Part shown: positions 1-9,185 of the stretch, one piece after another | How positions within the stretch are numbered: position 1 is the first letter of the stretch | Layout: each line of letters starts with the position of its first letter | NCBI GenBank assembly: GCA_964404065.1 | Contig: CAYOIP010000008.1 | Span: forward strand, 1 to 29,194 | Reading direction: 5' to 3' | Origin: UBA7396 sp964404065 | GTDB taxonomy: Bacteria; Patescibacteriota; Gracilibacteria; BD1-5; UBA6164 | DNA length: 29,194 nt | Program-made: the position numbers and the translations under genes | The notes under the pieces: generated by a model | What the model was told of the DNA's origin: nothing | The model's database searches: none | The model's input: only the letters and a program-made list of their open reading frames with translations

Positions 1-1
1 T

Positions 2-1117
2 AATAATATATCTAAAAAAGATTTTGAAATTTTAATAAATAAATTATATCCAAAAGAATTATATATAAGAACTTTACTTAATTGAGAAAAAATTAATATT
101 AAAGAGTTATGTTGAATGCTTGATATAGAAAAAGTAAGAAATGATTTAGTATTAAAAATAAAATCAATTTTTAAAGAAGAATTATCTAAAGAGTTAATTG
201 ATAAATTGTGATTGCAGTTTGATAATTTTAACATAAAAAGAATTCAACTATTAATTAATATATGAAAAAGACTTTCTGAAAACTTTAAAGAAGAGCTTGT
301 TATTTTATATTTAAGTGAATTATCAAATGAAAAACTAGAATATTTAGAGATATTATTTGGTTTATTTAAATTTGCAAATATTAGTATTGAAGGTTATAGT
401 GAAGATTTTTGAGATTTTTTAAAAATAAGTCGTGAAAAAATTAATAGATTAAAAGAATTGATAACAAAAGATGTTATAGATAAGGTTTGATTATTAGTAT
501 GAGAATTAGAAAAAGTTGTATTTCCTTTTTTAAAGTGATGATATGAAGAAGATTTAATAAATTTTATTAATCAGATAAATTGAAACGATTTAGATATAGT
601 TCCAGAAAATAAAATTGATGCAAAAATACTTGAAATTTATAGAAAATGAACTGAAGAAGAAAAAGAAAATTTAGTAAGAAAAATAACGGATTTTTTAAAC
701 TGAATTATTAATAATTTTCATCCAGATAATACTTCTAGTACAAATCATTCTTGATTTTGAAGATGAAGTTGAAATTATACAAGAAAAATATTAAATTATA
801 TAATTAGAAGATTATTAAAAAATGAAAATGAAAGTATTTATGAATATTTAGATAGAATATTTAAATTAAATTTTCAAAAAGTAATTTGATTAATTAATGA
901 AAAAAATTCTGACCTAAAACAGTTAAAAAATTTATTAAAAGCTTGTTTGTGATTTGATTGAAATTACCTTTTAATAGACTTATTAGTTAAGATTGCATAT
1001 ATAATATTAAATCTTTCTAATACAGAAGATAATATTGATTTAAAATCTTTAAGTCAATATTATCAAGAAGTTCTAAATCAAGAACTAGAAAAACTAAAAA
1101 GAAGTTTAGGTATCTAA
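2..1117 (+). CDS. Unrecognised protein, 5'-truncated
   Basis: The reading frame is open from the window edge to TAA at 1115-1117, giving about 371 residues with the N-terminus missing. It is open only if TGA is read as glycine, with many in-frame TGA codons. The product is rich in Leu, Ile, Lys, Glu and Asn, appears mostly alpha-helical, and shows no signal peptide or membrane segment in the visible part. A short glycine/serine-rich stretch (HSGFGRGSGNYTRK) at about residues 250-263 interrupts the helices. I recognise no family. The stop codon lies inside the terminator hairpin shared with the convergent ftsH gene, so the two genes end within 12 bases of each other. Confidence 0.8.
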
Positions 1118-1127
1118 ACTTCTTTTT
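1091..1127. terminator. Bidirectional Rho-independent terminator between convergent genes
   Basis: A perfect 9-bp stem (GAAGTTTAG at 1101-1109, CTAAACTTC at 1114-1122) encloses a GTAT loop. It has a T-run at 1123-1127 on the plus strand and an A-run at 1096-1100 that is a U-run on the minus strand. It should stop both the upstream plus-strand gene, whose TAA lies inside the stem, and ftsH coming from the right. Confidence 0.85.
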
Positions 1128-1128
1128 A

Positions 1129-3012
1129 TTAAGCAAAATAAGCATCAAATTCTTCTCTATTTATTTCTTCTTTTACAAGCAAATCCTCAGCAATCTTTTC
1201 ATGTAATTTTTTATTTTTAGTAATTAAATCACGAGCTGTTTTATAAGCATTTGCAAGTATTTGTTTTACTTTTGTGTCAATTAAATCTTGTGTTTTATCA
1301 GAAAATGGTTTTGTAGCTCCTTCAACATCCAGATAATTTCATTTCACACTATCAGTCGCGAAATTCTCCGCTCAAATTTCTTCATCCATTCAAAATCTTG
1401 TTACCATATCACGAGCAATTTTTGTAGCTCTTTCTATATCATTTGACGCTCAAGTGGTAATATTATCTTTTCCAAAAAATACTTCTTCAGCAACTCTTCA
1501 TCAATAAAGTGTAGCTAGTTCATCAAGATATTTAGTTTTTGAAACTAAAAGTCTATCTCTTTCAGGTAAAAACCAAGTTACTCATAAAGCTCATCATCTA
1601 GAGATAATTGAAACTTTATGAACAGGATCAGTATTTGGAAGTAATTTTCAAACTAAAGCGTGTCAAACTTCATGATAAGCTGTAATTTTTTTCTCTTCTT
1701 CATTCATAACTTGAGATTTTTTAGTTAATCCCATAACTATTTTTTCAAATGCTTCAGTTATGATTTCTCAAGTTATTTCTTTCAAGTTTTTTCTAGCTGT
1801 AATTATAGCAGATTCGTTTATCAAATTTCATAAATCAGCTCAACTAAATCAAACAGTTTTTGAAGCTAATGCTTTGAAATCTATATCTTTTGCAATAGGT
1901 TTTCACTTTGAATGAACTTGCAGGATCTTTTCTCTATCTTCTAAATTTGGTAAATTTATAGTAACTTTTCTATCAAATCTTCCTGGTCTTAAAAGCGCTT
2001 TATCTAATACATCAGCTCTATTTGTAGCTCACATAATTATTACATTTGTATCTTGATCAAATCAGTCCATTTCAGTTAAAATTTGGTTCAGAGTTTGTTC
2101 TCTTTCATCATGTCATCCTCAAAGTCCAGGTCATCTTTTTTTACCAATTGCATCTATTTCATCTATAAAAATTATACTTGGAGCTAATTTTTTAGCTTGT
2201 TCAAAAAGATCTCTTACACGACTTGCTCAAACTCAAACAAACATTTCCACAAATTCACTTCAGGAAATACTCAGGAAAGGAACTCAACTTTCCCCTGCTA
2301 CAGCTCTTGCTATAAGAGTTTTTCCGGTTCCTGGAGGTCAAACAAGTAAAACTCATTTTGGAATTTTAGCTCAAATATCTTTGTATTTCTTAGGATTTTT
2401 TAAAAAATCTACTATTTCCATAAGCTCAACTTTTTCTTCTTCAGCTCAAGCGACATCAGTAAATAAAACTTTATCTTTATTTTTATCATAAATTCTTGCT
2501 CTTGATTTTCAAAAACTCATTGCATTTGATGCTACTCATCACATTCTTCAAATGATAAAAAAAGCAATTATTGCAAAAAGTATGAATAATATAATTGTTG
2601 GAAGCATTTCTTCCCAAAATTTTTCGCTCGTTAAATCTTTTACTTCAACTTTTGTATTTATCTGACTTCAAGAAAATGTAGTATCTAAAAGTCATAAATC
2701 TTTTAAACTATCATTTTGAGGAAGTATAACTATATCTCTTGGAATTTTTTTAATTCACTCTTCTACTAATTCTCAACTCAAAGTCGCAATTGCTTTATTT
2801 CAATCAATCAAAACTTCTCTATAAATTCAAGAATTATAACTTTTTGTAAAAGTATCTAGAGAAACATTTTGATCAATATATAATTCTCATTTATAAAAAT
2901 TTGGAACTAAATAAGCTATTAAAAGTGAAATAATAATTAGCCAAATTATAGATTTTGTTCAATTAGATGTTGGATTTATTTTTTTTGGATTTTTTTCTTT
3001 TTTATTTGTCAT
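1129..3012 (-). CDS. ftsH: ATP-dependent zinc metalloprotease FtsH
   Basis: Membrane-anchored AAA+ protease that degrades misfolded membrane proteins and regulatory substrates; 627 aa, the usual FtsH length. TM1 lies at about residues 21-37, an extracytoplasmic region follows, and TM2 is at about 138-155. The AAA domain has Walker A GPPGTGKT near 225-232, Walker B FIDEID near 282-287, and the pore motif FVGVGASRVRDLF. The second region of homology is GATNRADVLDKALLRPGRFDR. The zinc site is HEVGH at 446-450 (most FtsH have HEAGH), and the distal acidic ligand sits in TTGASNDIERAT. The first Walker A glycine and several other invariant glycines are TGA codons, which anchors the genetic-code call. 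The start is the ATG at 3010-3012, followed by a Lys/Asn-rich N-terminus. Confidence 0.97.
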
Positions 3013-3087
3013 TTTTAAGTTTTTCTAAAATATAAAATACTAAATGATTTTATGAATTAGAATTTAATTTGCAAATTTATTTTCAAC

Positions 3088-3109
3088 AAAAAAAGGAAGT
3101 TATACTTCC
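3088..3109 (-). terminator. Rho-independent terminator of the 49-aa ORF
   Basis: Read on the minus strand, a 6-bp stem GGAAGT/ACTTCC with a 3-nt loop is followed by seven Ts (3094 to 3088). It lies directly after the stop of the 49-aa ORF and upstream of ftsH, so it separates the two transcripts. Confidence 0.7.
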
Positions 3110-3120
3110 CTATTTTGCAA

Positions 3121-3270
3121 CTATATCATGAGTAATAATTCTTGCTTCTCTTCTGGCGTAAAGTAAGCTATATATCTGAGAAAATTATCTTTTTCATTCT
3201 CAGATAATATTTCAGAATAGACTATTTTTTGTTTAACTCATGGTTCGATAATTATTTTATTTTTTCACAT
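3121..3270 (-). CDS. Small unrecognised protein, 49 aa
   Basis: ATG at 3268-3270, TAG at 3121-3123, with two TGA-Gly codons (residues 2 and 11). The predicted product begins MGKNKIIIEPGVKQKIVYSE and ends in a charged amphipathic helix-turn-helix-like stretch (NEKDNFLRYIAYFTPEEKQE). This end resembles in pattern the first part of the 125-aa coiled-coil protein encoded at 25307-25684 (an E-rich helix, an aromatic, then a second helix rich in Gln/Glu/Leu). The likeness is by eye only. A terminator follows immediately, which supports a real transcription unit. Function unknown. Confidence 0.6.
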
Positions 3271-3373
3271 TTTAATAAAATTAATAATAATATGAAAAAA
3301 CAAAAATAACTAAAAAGGTAATACGATTATAATATACTTTTTTCAAAAAGTCCAAAAAAAGACCAATAAAATT

Positions 3374-3400
3374 TTGTAAAAATCATAATTAAGTTATAAT
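3374..3400 (+). promoter_or_regulatory. Possible promoter for the 46-aa ORF and cyclase
   Basis: TATAAT at 3395-3400 is a consensus -10 box, with TTGTAA at 3374-3379 as a weak -35 at a short 15-nt spacing. It lies 32 bases before the ATG at 3433. In DNA this AT-rich a consensus -10 can occur by chance, so support is modest. Confidence 0.35.
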
Positions 3401-3432
3401 TGTGGATAATTTTATTATGTAATTTTAAAAAA

Positions 3433-3573
3433 ATGGCTAGAACACCAAAGAAAAACGAGGAAATTATTTTAGAATACGAAGACTCTTTAGAAATAAAAGT
3501 TAATAAATCAAGTAAAAAATCAACTTGAAAAACTATATCTACAGCAAAAGATTCATCAGTAAAACTAAAATAA
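3433..3573 (+). CDS. Small basic protein, 46 aa, unrecognised
   Basis: ATG follows a run of As (AAAAAAATGG); TAA at 3571-3573. The product starts MARTPKKNEEIILEYEDSLE and ends in a Lys/Ser/Thr-rich tail. It has no membrane segment and no Cys, and one glycine is encoded by TGA. It lies 6 bases upstream of the adenylate cyclase gene on the same strand, so the two are probably co-transcribed. A role in cyclase regulation would be speculation. Confidence 0.6.
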
Positions 3574-3579
3574 CTCAAA

Positions 3580-5586
3580 ATGAAAAACTTTTTAAAACTT
3601 TATTTTCTTTGATTAATTACTGTATTACCAATAATATTTTTTTGCTTGTTTGAAAATATTTGAAATTATTTTTATGATTTCTTTATGATAAACAATTTAA
3701 AAACCCAAAAAGTATCTGAAAATATAGTTATTATTTGAGTTGATAGCGAAACTGTTAAATATTTTTGAGAATCATGAAACTGGACTAGATCAAGATATGA
3801 ATGACTTTTACAAGAGCTTATTTCTCAAAAACCAAAAGTTATACTTTTTGACTATTTTTTTTCTACAAAAACTATTCCAGAAAATTTTGATTGGGATTTA
3901 TATCAAAAAATTACTAATTCTTCAACAGAAAAAGTTGATGAAATTTATGAAAAATATGAAAATACTATTTATGAGAAAAATTATTTATCAACAATAGATA
4001 GCGATTTTTGAAATTTAATAAAATCATCAAAAAACGTAGTTCTTCCCTATTCTTACAGAGTTGATATAAATTGAAAATTTTCAAAAGATTATGACGTTTA
4101 TCCTATTGAGACTATTTCAGAAAATGCAAAACTTTGATATGCAAATATAGATTTTTCAAATGATTGAGTTATAAGATCTAGAACCCAAAATATAAATAAT
4201 TCAAAATCTATTTCCCAAGTTATTTCTGAAATATATTTACAAAAAAATGTTAGATTAAATAATAATTTATTTATAAATTATTTTTCATTGCCATATGATA
4301 AATACACTGCGATTCAGTTTCATAATGCTTATAATTGAGTATTTTATGATTATAATTGAAATAAAATTGATTTAAAAGATAAAATAATTTTAGTTTGAGA
4401 TTATCACGAAAGTCTTTGAGATACATATAAAACTCCTGTTTCAAAAGATGCTTTATCACCTTGAGTTGAAATAATTGCAAATGAAGTTCAATCAATTATT
4501 GAAAATAAATGGATTGTAAAAATAGATATTTTTTATCAAATAATTATATTATTTTTTGTTTATACTATTATTTTTTCTCTACTTTTTATTACAAAAAATA
4601 TTTATTTAATGGTTTTTTATTCTATATTTAATCTAATTATTTGATATCTTGTTACTTGGGAATTATTTAAAAAATATATTTATTTTGATTTTAAAAACCT
4701 ACTTTTTACTATTTTTATAGCTTACGTAGTAGTTTTTTCATATAAAATACTAAAAAATTATTTTGAAAAATTGAAAATAAAAAAAGAGTTTTCTCGTTAT
4801 ATGGATAAAAAACTTGTTGAAAATATTTTAAATAATGAAGATGTTATTTCTAAACAAAAAAATGTAAGTATTTTGTTTCTAGATATTGAGTGATTTACTG
4901 ATATGTCAGAAAAACTTGATAATAAGGAACTTGTAAAAATTACAAATAAAATATTCTGAGTTTTTAATGATATAATTTTAAAAAATAATTGAATAATTGA
5001 TAAATATATTTGAGATAGTATAATGGTTTTTTGGGAAGAAAATAGTGTTTCAAACCATGCTTTTCTAGCTTGTAAAACAGCATTAGAAATTTATAAATCG
5101 TTAGGTGAAATAAATAATTCTTTAGAAAAAAAGATAAATATAAGAATTTGAGTAAATTCTTGAGAAGTAATTATTTGAAATATTTGAGATGAAAATTTTT
5201 CTGATTACACTATTATTTGAGATAATGTAAATCTTGCTTCAAGGCTTGAATGAATAAATAAGTACTACGCGACAAGAATAATTATTTCAGAGAATACTTT
5301 TTCTTTGTTAAAAGATGAGTTTATAATAAGAGAATTAGATAATATAAAAGTAAAATGAAAAAATAATTGAGTAAGAATTTATGAGCTTATTTGAGATAAA
5401 AATACTGATATAAATAAAGATTTTTTATCAAATCATCAAATAGCCCTTGAATCATACTATAAAAAAGATTTTGAAAAATCTTTGACATTTTTTGAAAAAA
5501 ACTTATCTTTGGCCAGTAATGATGAAACTACAAATATATTTATAAAAAGAATTAAAGAGTATCAAAAAAAATCCAAATCTTTATAA
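3580..5586 (+). CDS. CHASE2-domain adenylate cyclase, class III
   Basis: Predicted membrane receptor that makes cAMP from ATP in response to an extracytoplasmic signal; 668 aa. An N-terminal membrane anchor is followed by a CHASE2-type sensor (about residues 30-310; IVIIGVDSETVKYFG, then the late KIILVGDYHESLGDTYKTPV). Three membrane segments follow (about 315-393), then a class III catalytic domain (about 425-600). Catalytic signatures are LFLDIEGFTDMSE (first metal Asp), KYIGDSIMVFW (base-binding Lys and second metal Asp) and DYTIIGDNVNLASRLEG (transition-state Asn and Arg). Thr stands where class IIIa cyclases have the adenine-specifying Asp, as in class IIIb enzymes. A short charged C-terminal extension follows. 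About 30 glycines are TGA codons. Confidence 0.92.
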
Positions 5587-5643
5587 TAATGATATGATTT
5601 ATGAGTTTCATAGTAAATAAATTTGTTTTTTAATATTTAGCTA

Positions 5644-5649
5644 TATAAT
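5644..5649 (+). promoter_or_regulatory. -10 box of the tRNA promoter
   Basis: TATAAT sits 15 bases before the first base of the mature tRNA. A weak -35-like TTGTTT is at 5623-5628. Distance and consensus fit transcription of the tRNA from its own promoter after the cyclase gene ends. Confidence 0.5.
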
Positions 5650-5664
5650 ACTCCTACATTTTTT

Positions 5665-5741
5665 AAGGAGTTAGCTTAATTAGAAGAGTGCTTGGTTTCC
5701 GAAACCAAGAGACATAGGTGCAATTCCTATCCTCCTTGCCA
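5665..5741 (+). tRNA. tRNA-Arg(CCG)
   Basis: A 77-nt cloverleaf with an encoded CCA end (5739-5741). The acceptor pairs AAGGAG with CTCCTT, with a mismatch at pair 7-66 and discriminator G. The D-arm is GCTT/GAGT (two wobble pairs). The anticodon stem TTGGT/ACCAA encloses the loop TTCCGAA, giving anticodon CCG (reads CGG, Arg). The variable loop has 5 nt and the T-stem is ATAGG/CCTAT. The T-loop is TGCAATT, so position 55, normally U (pseudouridine), is G here. A -10 box precedes it and a strong terminator follows. It is not the UGA-decoding glycine tRNA, which would need anticodon UCA. Confidence 0.85.
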
Positions 5742-5753
5742 TATGGGAATTGA

Positions 5754-5784
5754 AAAAACCAGTAAATTAATTTACTGGTTTTTA
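5754..5784. terminator. Bidirectional terminator between tRNA-Arg and the Abi gene
   Basis: A perfect 20-nt palindrome (5759-5778, CCAGTAAATT and its complement) is flanked by As on the left and Ts on the right. It can terminate the tRNA transcript on the plus strand and the abortive-infection gene on the minus strand, whose stop is at 5801. Confidence 0.85.
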
Positions 5785-5800
5785 ATTTTGTCTATCAATA

Positions 5801-6655
5801 TTAATTATTTAGATAAATTTTTTCAATTTCATTTCTCCAATTTTTATTAAATCACATTTTTTCTTTGTTTATAGATTTATATTCTTCTTCATTAAATAAC
5901 TTTTCTATTTTATCTAAAAAATGTGAATCAATTCAAATTTCTTTCAAAAAGATATGCATAATTAACACATAAGCAAATATAGAGTTTGTTTCAATATTTA
6001 TATTTTTTATTTTTGGATGTTTAAATGACAAATATCTAGTCATTTTTATTCACCAAAATTTATCATAATGAGCACAAATATTTCTTAAATCTGTAAGTCA
6101 CAAGATCCAGGAAAGCAAAGTCATGTTTGTTAAATTATAAGTATCTGCAATCAATTTTTGATTTTGTGTGTTTAATGAACTATAAAAAAATGTTGTGCTT
6201 CATAAAGTTAATCATTGAAATAATTTCCAAGATGTAATATTTTTTAAATCAATGTTTTTAAAAGATTTATTTTTATTTTTTTCGATTTCTAAACTATTTA
6301 AAGCTAAGGTATATTTTTCTTGGTCTAAATAAATTTCTTCATTTATAAAAAATATTGCATCATTGTATTTTAAAGATAACAAATTAATAATATTAGCTTT
6401 AAGTGAAACTTCAATTCTTTCAATAATATCAGATAAAATCAACTTTAGTTTTCTATCAAAGATATAATATTTCAAAATATTTTCAAAACTAAATTCTTCT
6501 CAATTATGATTTTCAATAAAATAAGTGAAATAATGTGAAAATCTATAAAATCAAATATGTTTTAAATAATTTATTGCTTTTTCCTCGTCATTTATAATAA
6601 ATCAAAGATTTTTTAATATTTCCATTTGTTCTTCAAATGTTGCTGGAATTTTCAT
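5801..6655 (-). CDS. Abi_2-family abortive infection protein (HEPN RNase-like)
   Basis: 284 aa; matches the Abi_2 (AbiD/AbiF-like) family in its typical order. It has an N-terminal helical part with FYRFSHYFTYF, then FDRKLKLILSDIIERIEVSL near residues 66-85. TSWKLFQGLTLGSTTFF follows near 141-157, and near 182-201 is SWILGLTDLRNICAHYDKFW, which contains the HEPN RxxxxH motif (R191, H196). HEPN proteins of this class are RNases or toxins that block growth after phage infection; that activity is inferred here. The gene ends near the terminator shared with tRNA-Arg. Upstream and diverging from it is a predicted small RNA with its own promoter. It is not in the operon-like run at 6793-12346, because 137 bases carrying the RNA gene lie between. 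Glycines, including G35, are TGA-coded. Confidence 0.88.
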
Positions 6656-6701
6656 TTTTAATAGTTTTTGTTATCAAAATAAGCTTTTTATTATCAAAAA
6701 T

Positions 6702-6729
6702 TTGACTTTTCTTGTAATCTGAATAGAAT
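6702..6729 (+). promoter_or_regulatory. Strong sigma70-type promoter of the small RNA
   Basis: TTGACT (6702-6707), a 16-nt spacer, then TAGAAT (6724-6729). This is close to consensus and would start transcription near 6735-6738, just ahead of a hairpin followed by a T-run. No coding start follows before the terminator, which points to an RNA product. Confidence 0.7.
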
Positions 6730-6735
6730 TACGCA

Positions 6736-6787
6736 CGTAAATACCTCCTACACCTCTTCAAGAATGTGGCCCAAAGGAGGTTTTTTG
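6736..6787 (+). ncRNA. Predicted small structured RNA next to the Abi_2 gene
   Basis: A roughly 50-nt transcript is expected from the promoter at 6702-6729 to the T-run at 6781-6786. It starts with a short single-stranded leader (ACGCACGTAAAT). A stem of ACCTCC (6743-6748) with GGAGGT (6776-6781) follows, and inside it is a smaller hairpin (CAC/GTG and TCT/AGA). The lower stem is GC-rich for this genome and the final Ts make it a Rho-independent terminator. No start codon with an ORF is present. The opposite strand has no T-run, so the direction is plus. A conserved abiF RNA motif beside Abi_2 genes is known from comparative genomics, and this RNA may be related. I cannot show homology without a covariance search. 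Confidence 0.55.
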
Positions 6788-6792
6788 TTGGT

Positions 6793-7539
6793 TTATTTAT
6801 TATTTTCTTCAAAATATAATTTAGCAAAATACTCTCATTTTTCTGTAAATAAATGATAATCACTTCTTTGAGTACTTTTACTAATTATTTTATTTGCTAG
6901 TAAATAAGAAACTATATCTTTAGAAATTTTATAATTTCAATATTGATCTTGAAAGTCTCAACTATGAAAATTAATTATTTCAATTACTTGATTAAACATA
7001 CTATATGCTTGAGATTTCTTAAACTCCTCATACTCTTTTTTCCACTCATCAAATTGATTAACTTCTAGAGTTTTCTTTTCTTTTGTAGCTTTTGTTTTCT
7101 TTACTTCTTCCTTTACCACTTTCACTTCCTCTTTCTTTTCTTCAACTTCTAATTTTTTTAGTTCAATATCTTCATTTTTAATAAACTTCTTGTAATCATA
7201 TTTTAGTTTATCTTCTTCTCTTGTTGATTTATCATATTCTTTGAAAAAATACATATTTATAATTGGAAAAACAAAAATCATAAACCAAGTTGATAAAAGT
7301 GGAGCAATTAAAAAAAATGCTATATTACAATACCAAGTTTCATAGAAAAAAGGATTATTCATTAAATAATCAAATTTTGTAATTTCATGAACTTTAAAAA
7401 ATACTTCTTGATTTTGAAAAAATATAAAATAAACAAATTTATAATTCCATAAAATCCAAGAAATAGTGAAATATCTAAAAAATGGACTAGATATTTTTTC
7501 TTTGAAAAATGCATAGATTTCTGTAAGTAGTTTTTCCAT
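6793..7539 (-). CDS. Membrane protein with coiled coil and winged-helix-like C-terminus
   Basis: 248 aa. The N-terminus (EKISSPFFRYFTISWILWNY) is followed by hydrophobic segments at about residues 22-42 and 68-95. Next comes a highly charged Lys/Glu coiled coil (about 100-165, with repeats such as EEKKEEVKVVKEEVKKTK). The C-terminal part (KDIVSYLLANKIISKSTQRS then YHLFTEKGEYFAKLY) looks like a small winged-helix fold. Standard-code reading would stop it early, at the TGA before GDFQDQYG. It is the last gene of the operon-like run, starting 3 bases after the previous stop. Function unknown; membrane anchoring plus coiled coil would suit an effector or sensor in a defence operon. Confidence 0.75.
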
Positions 7540-7542
7540 AAT

Positions 7543-8214
7543 TTATAATAAAGCAATAATACTAGTAATTAAGCTTCAAATTCAAGAAATACTTGCCATA
7601 TTTGTTAAAACTTTTTCAAGCTTAGTTTTATCTTGAGTTTGCTTAAAATCTTCTAAAAGACTTTTTAATTCATCTTTATTTGAAAAGTTTTTATTTTCTA
7701 ATAATTCTATAATTTTATCTACTTCGTTATTTATATTTTGAATACTCTGAACTCAATAGTTTTCAAAGGCTAGATTTCAATTATTATTTAATGTTTCTAT
7801 TTTTACTTGATGATATTTATTTTTTTCTTGAAAATAAATATCAAAAATATTTGAAGTCAAATCAGTTAGTTCATTAATTTTAAATAGTCAATAATTTATA
7901 AAATCAGTTTTATTTTCAAAAAAACTTTTACAGTTTATTATATTTTCCATATATAAAAAAAAAGAATTTAGTTTTTTATGAAAAATATTATCTAGATAAG
8001 CTTCTTTAGAGTGAAAAATTGAGTTTATTCTAATAAGTTTCTTTTCTAATAATTTAATATTGATATCATTAGTTAAATTAAACTTATATTTAGGAAATTT
8101 TCAGCTCAAATCAATTTTACTTGTTCTAATAAAAATAAAATAATCTTCTTTTATATCATGTTCAAAAATAATAAAAAGTTTTTTAAGTTCTTCTAATTCT
8201 TTTAATATATTCAT
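7543..8214 (-). CDS. Unrecognised alpha-helical protein with C-terminal membrane segment
   Basis: 223 aa from ATG at 8212-8214 to TAA at 7543-7545. It is mostly charged helices (MNILKELEELKKLFIIFEHD at the start) with a long coiled-coil-like stretch in the last third. A short hydrophobic end (ASISGIGSLITSIIALL) could be a tail anchor. It lies 20 bases after the preceding gene and 3 bases before the next, all on one strand. I recognise no family. The tail anchor suggests it shares a membrane location with the two flanking proteins. Confidence 0.7.
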
Positions 8215-8234
8215 ACTTTTCTCAAATAAATAAA

Positions 8235-8600
8235 TTATCTTTGATTATTTCATAATTTTGCAAACTCCATTAAACTATCTAATCAATTTGGATTTTGCAA
8301 TAAAGCTGGTAATATAGCATTCATTAATTGATTTTGATCTATTTCTTTTCAAGATTTCAATAATTCTTTGAAATTTTCATCATTTTTATCTATCATTTTT
8401 GAAACTTGATCTTTTACATCTTTTCTTGTTTCATCTGAAATTGCTTCAATTCTTACAATTTTTTGCTTAATTTCATCTAACAATTTTTCTGTTTCTCATT
8501 TTGTTTTTTTAGCTTCTTCTAATTGTTGTTTAGAAAGAAATCATTGCCAAAAAGCAACTCACAATGCAATTATTGCAATAAATAAACTTAAGTTTTCCAT
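8235..8600 (-). CDS. Small single-pass membrane protein with coiled coil
   Basis: 121 aa. One hydrophobic N-terminal segment (SLFIAIIALGVAFWQGFLSK, residues 4-23) is followed by a coiled coil (KQQLEEAKKTKGETEKLLDE onward) and a helical tail (QNQLMNAILPALLQNPNGLD). It sits between the HEPN-motif gene and the tail-anchored protein gene with gaps of 24 and 20 bases. The layout (membrane helix, then a cytoplasmic coiled coil) resembles scaffold or pore-associated subunits, but no function can be assigned. Confidence 0.7.
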
Positions 8601-8624
8601 AATTTTGTTTTAAAAAAATAAATA

Positions 8625-9173
8625 TTATCTTATCTTATTATAAATTAATCACATATTTTCGGCTAAATATTTAAAATACTTTTCATCTAACTCAATAATA
8701 AAATTATAGTGATTACTATAATTTTCATAATCATAAAAGTTAATTTTATAAAAATCTCATTTTAATCTTTTATCAGCATTATTTGAAGAATGTTTTGATA
8801 GTAATTTCTTTAATTTTCTTCATTTTTCTGGTTTAATCAAAATACTTTCTTTATAAATTGATGGTTTTGAATGTGTAATTCAATTTCTAAGAAAAAATAC
8901 TGTTTCTAACTTAGTTAACCATAATCAAGTTGGGTTAAAAGTATCTATAAATTCATTAAAAATATCTCAAAAATATTTCTCCCAATATATCTTTCTATAT
9001 TTTCATAAAGTTATCGATTTTGAAGTTTTATTAAAATTTTTAATAGCCTTTTTATGTGCATTAAAAATTAACAAATCAATCATTATTTTTTCAAACCATA
9101 AAGTAAGCATAAAGATATGTCATGCATTAACAAATACAATATTACAATCTTTTCATTTAGTATAATCTTCCAT
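8625..9173 (-). CDS. HEPN-motif protein in the restriction-modification operon
   Basis: 182 aa, helical. It contains FFLRNGITHSKPS with an RNxxxH motif (R96, H101), the signature of HEPN-fold RNases and tRNA- or mRNA-cleaving toxins. A long Lys-rich helical C-terminal half follows. It begins 12 bases after the stop of the specificity subunit, so it is very likely translated from the same message as the restriction-modification enzyme. Known precedents are anticodon nucleases (PrrC, RloC) carried inside type I restriction operons and released when restriction fails; that parallel is inference. The HEPN call rests on the motif and helical composition alone. Confidence 0.65.
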
Positions 9174-9185
9174 ATTCTAAACTTA

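Noticed and set aside
6743..6781. The ACCTCC/GGAGGT hairpin as a riboswitch or leader of a downstream gene
   Set aside because: The next genes are on the other strand and no plus-strand ORF follows, so a free small RNA is the better reading.
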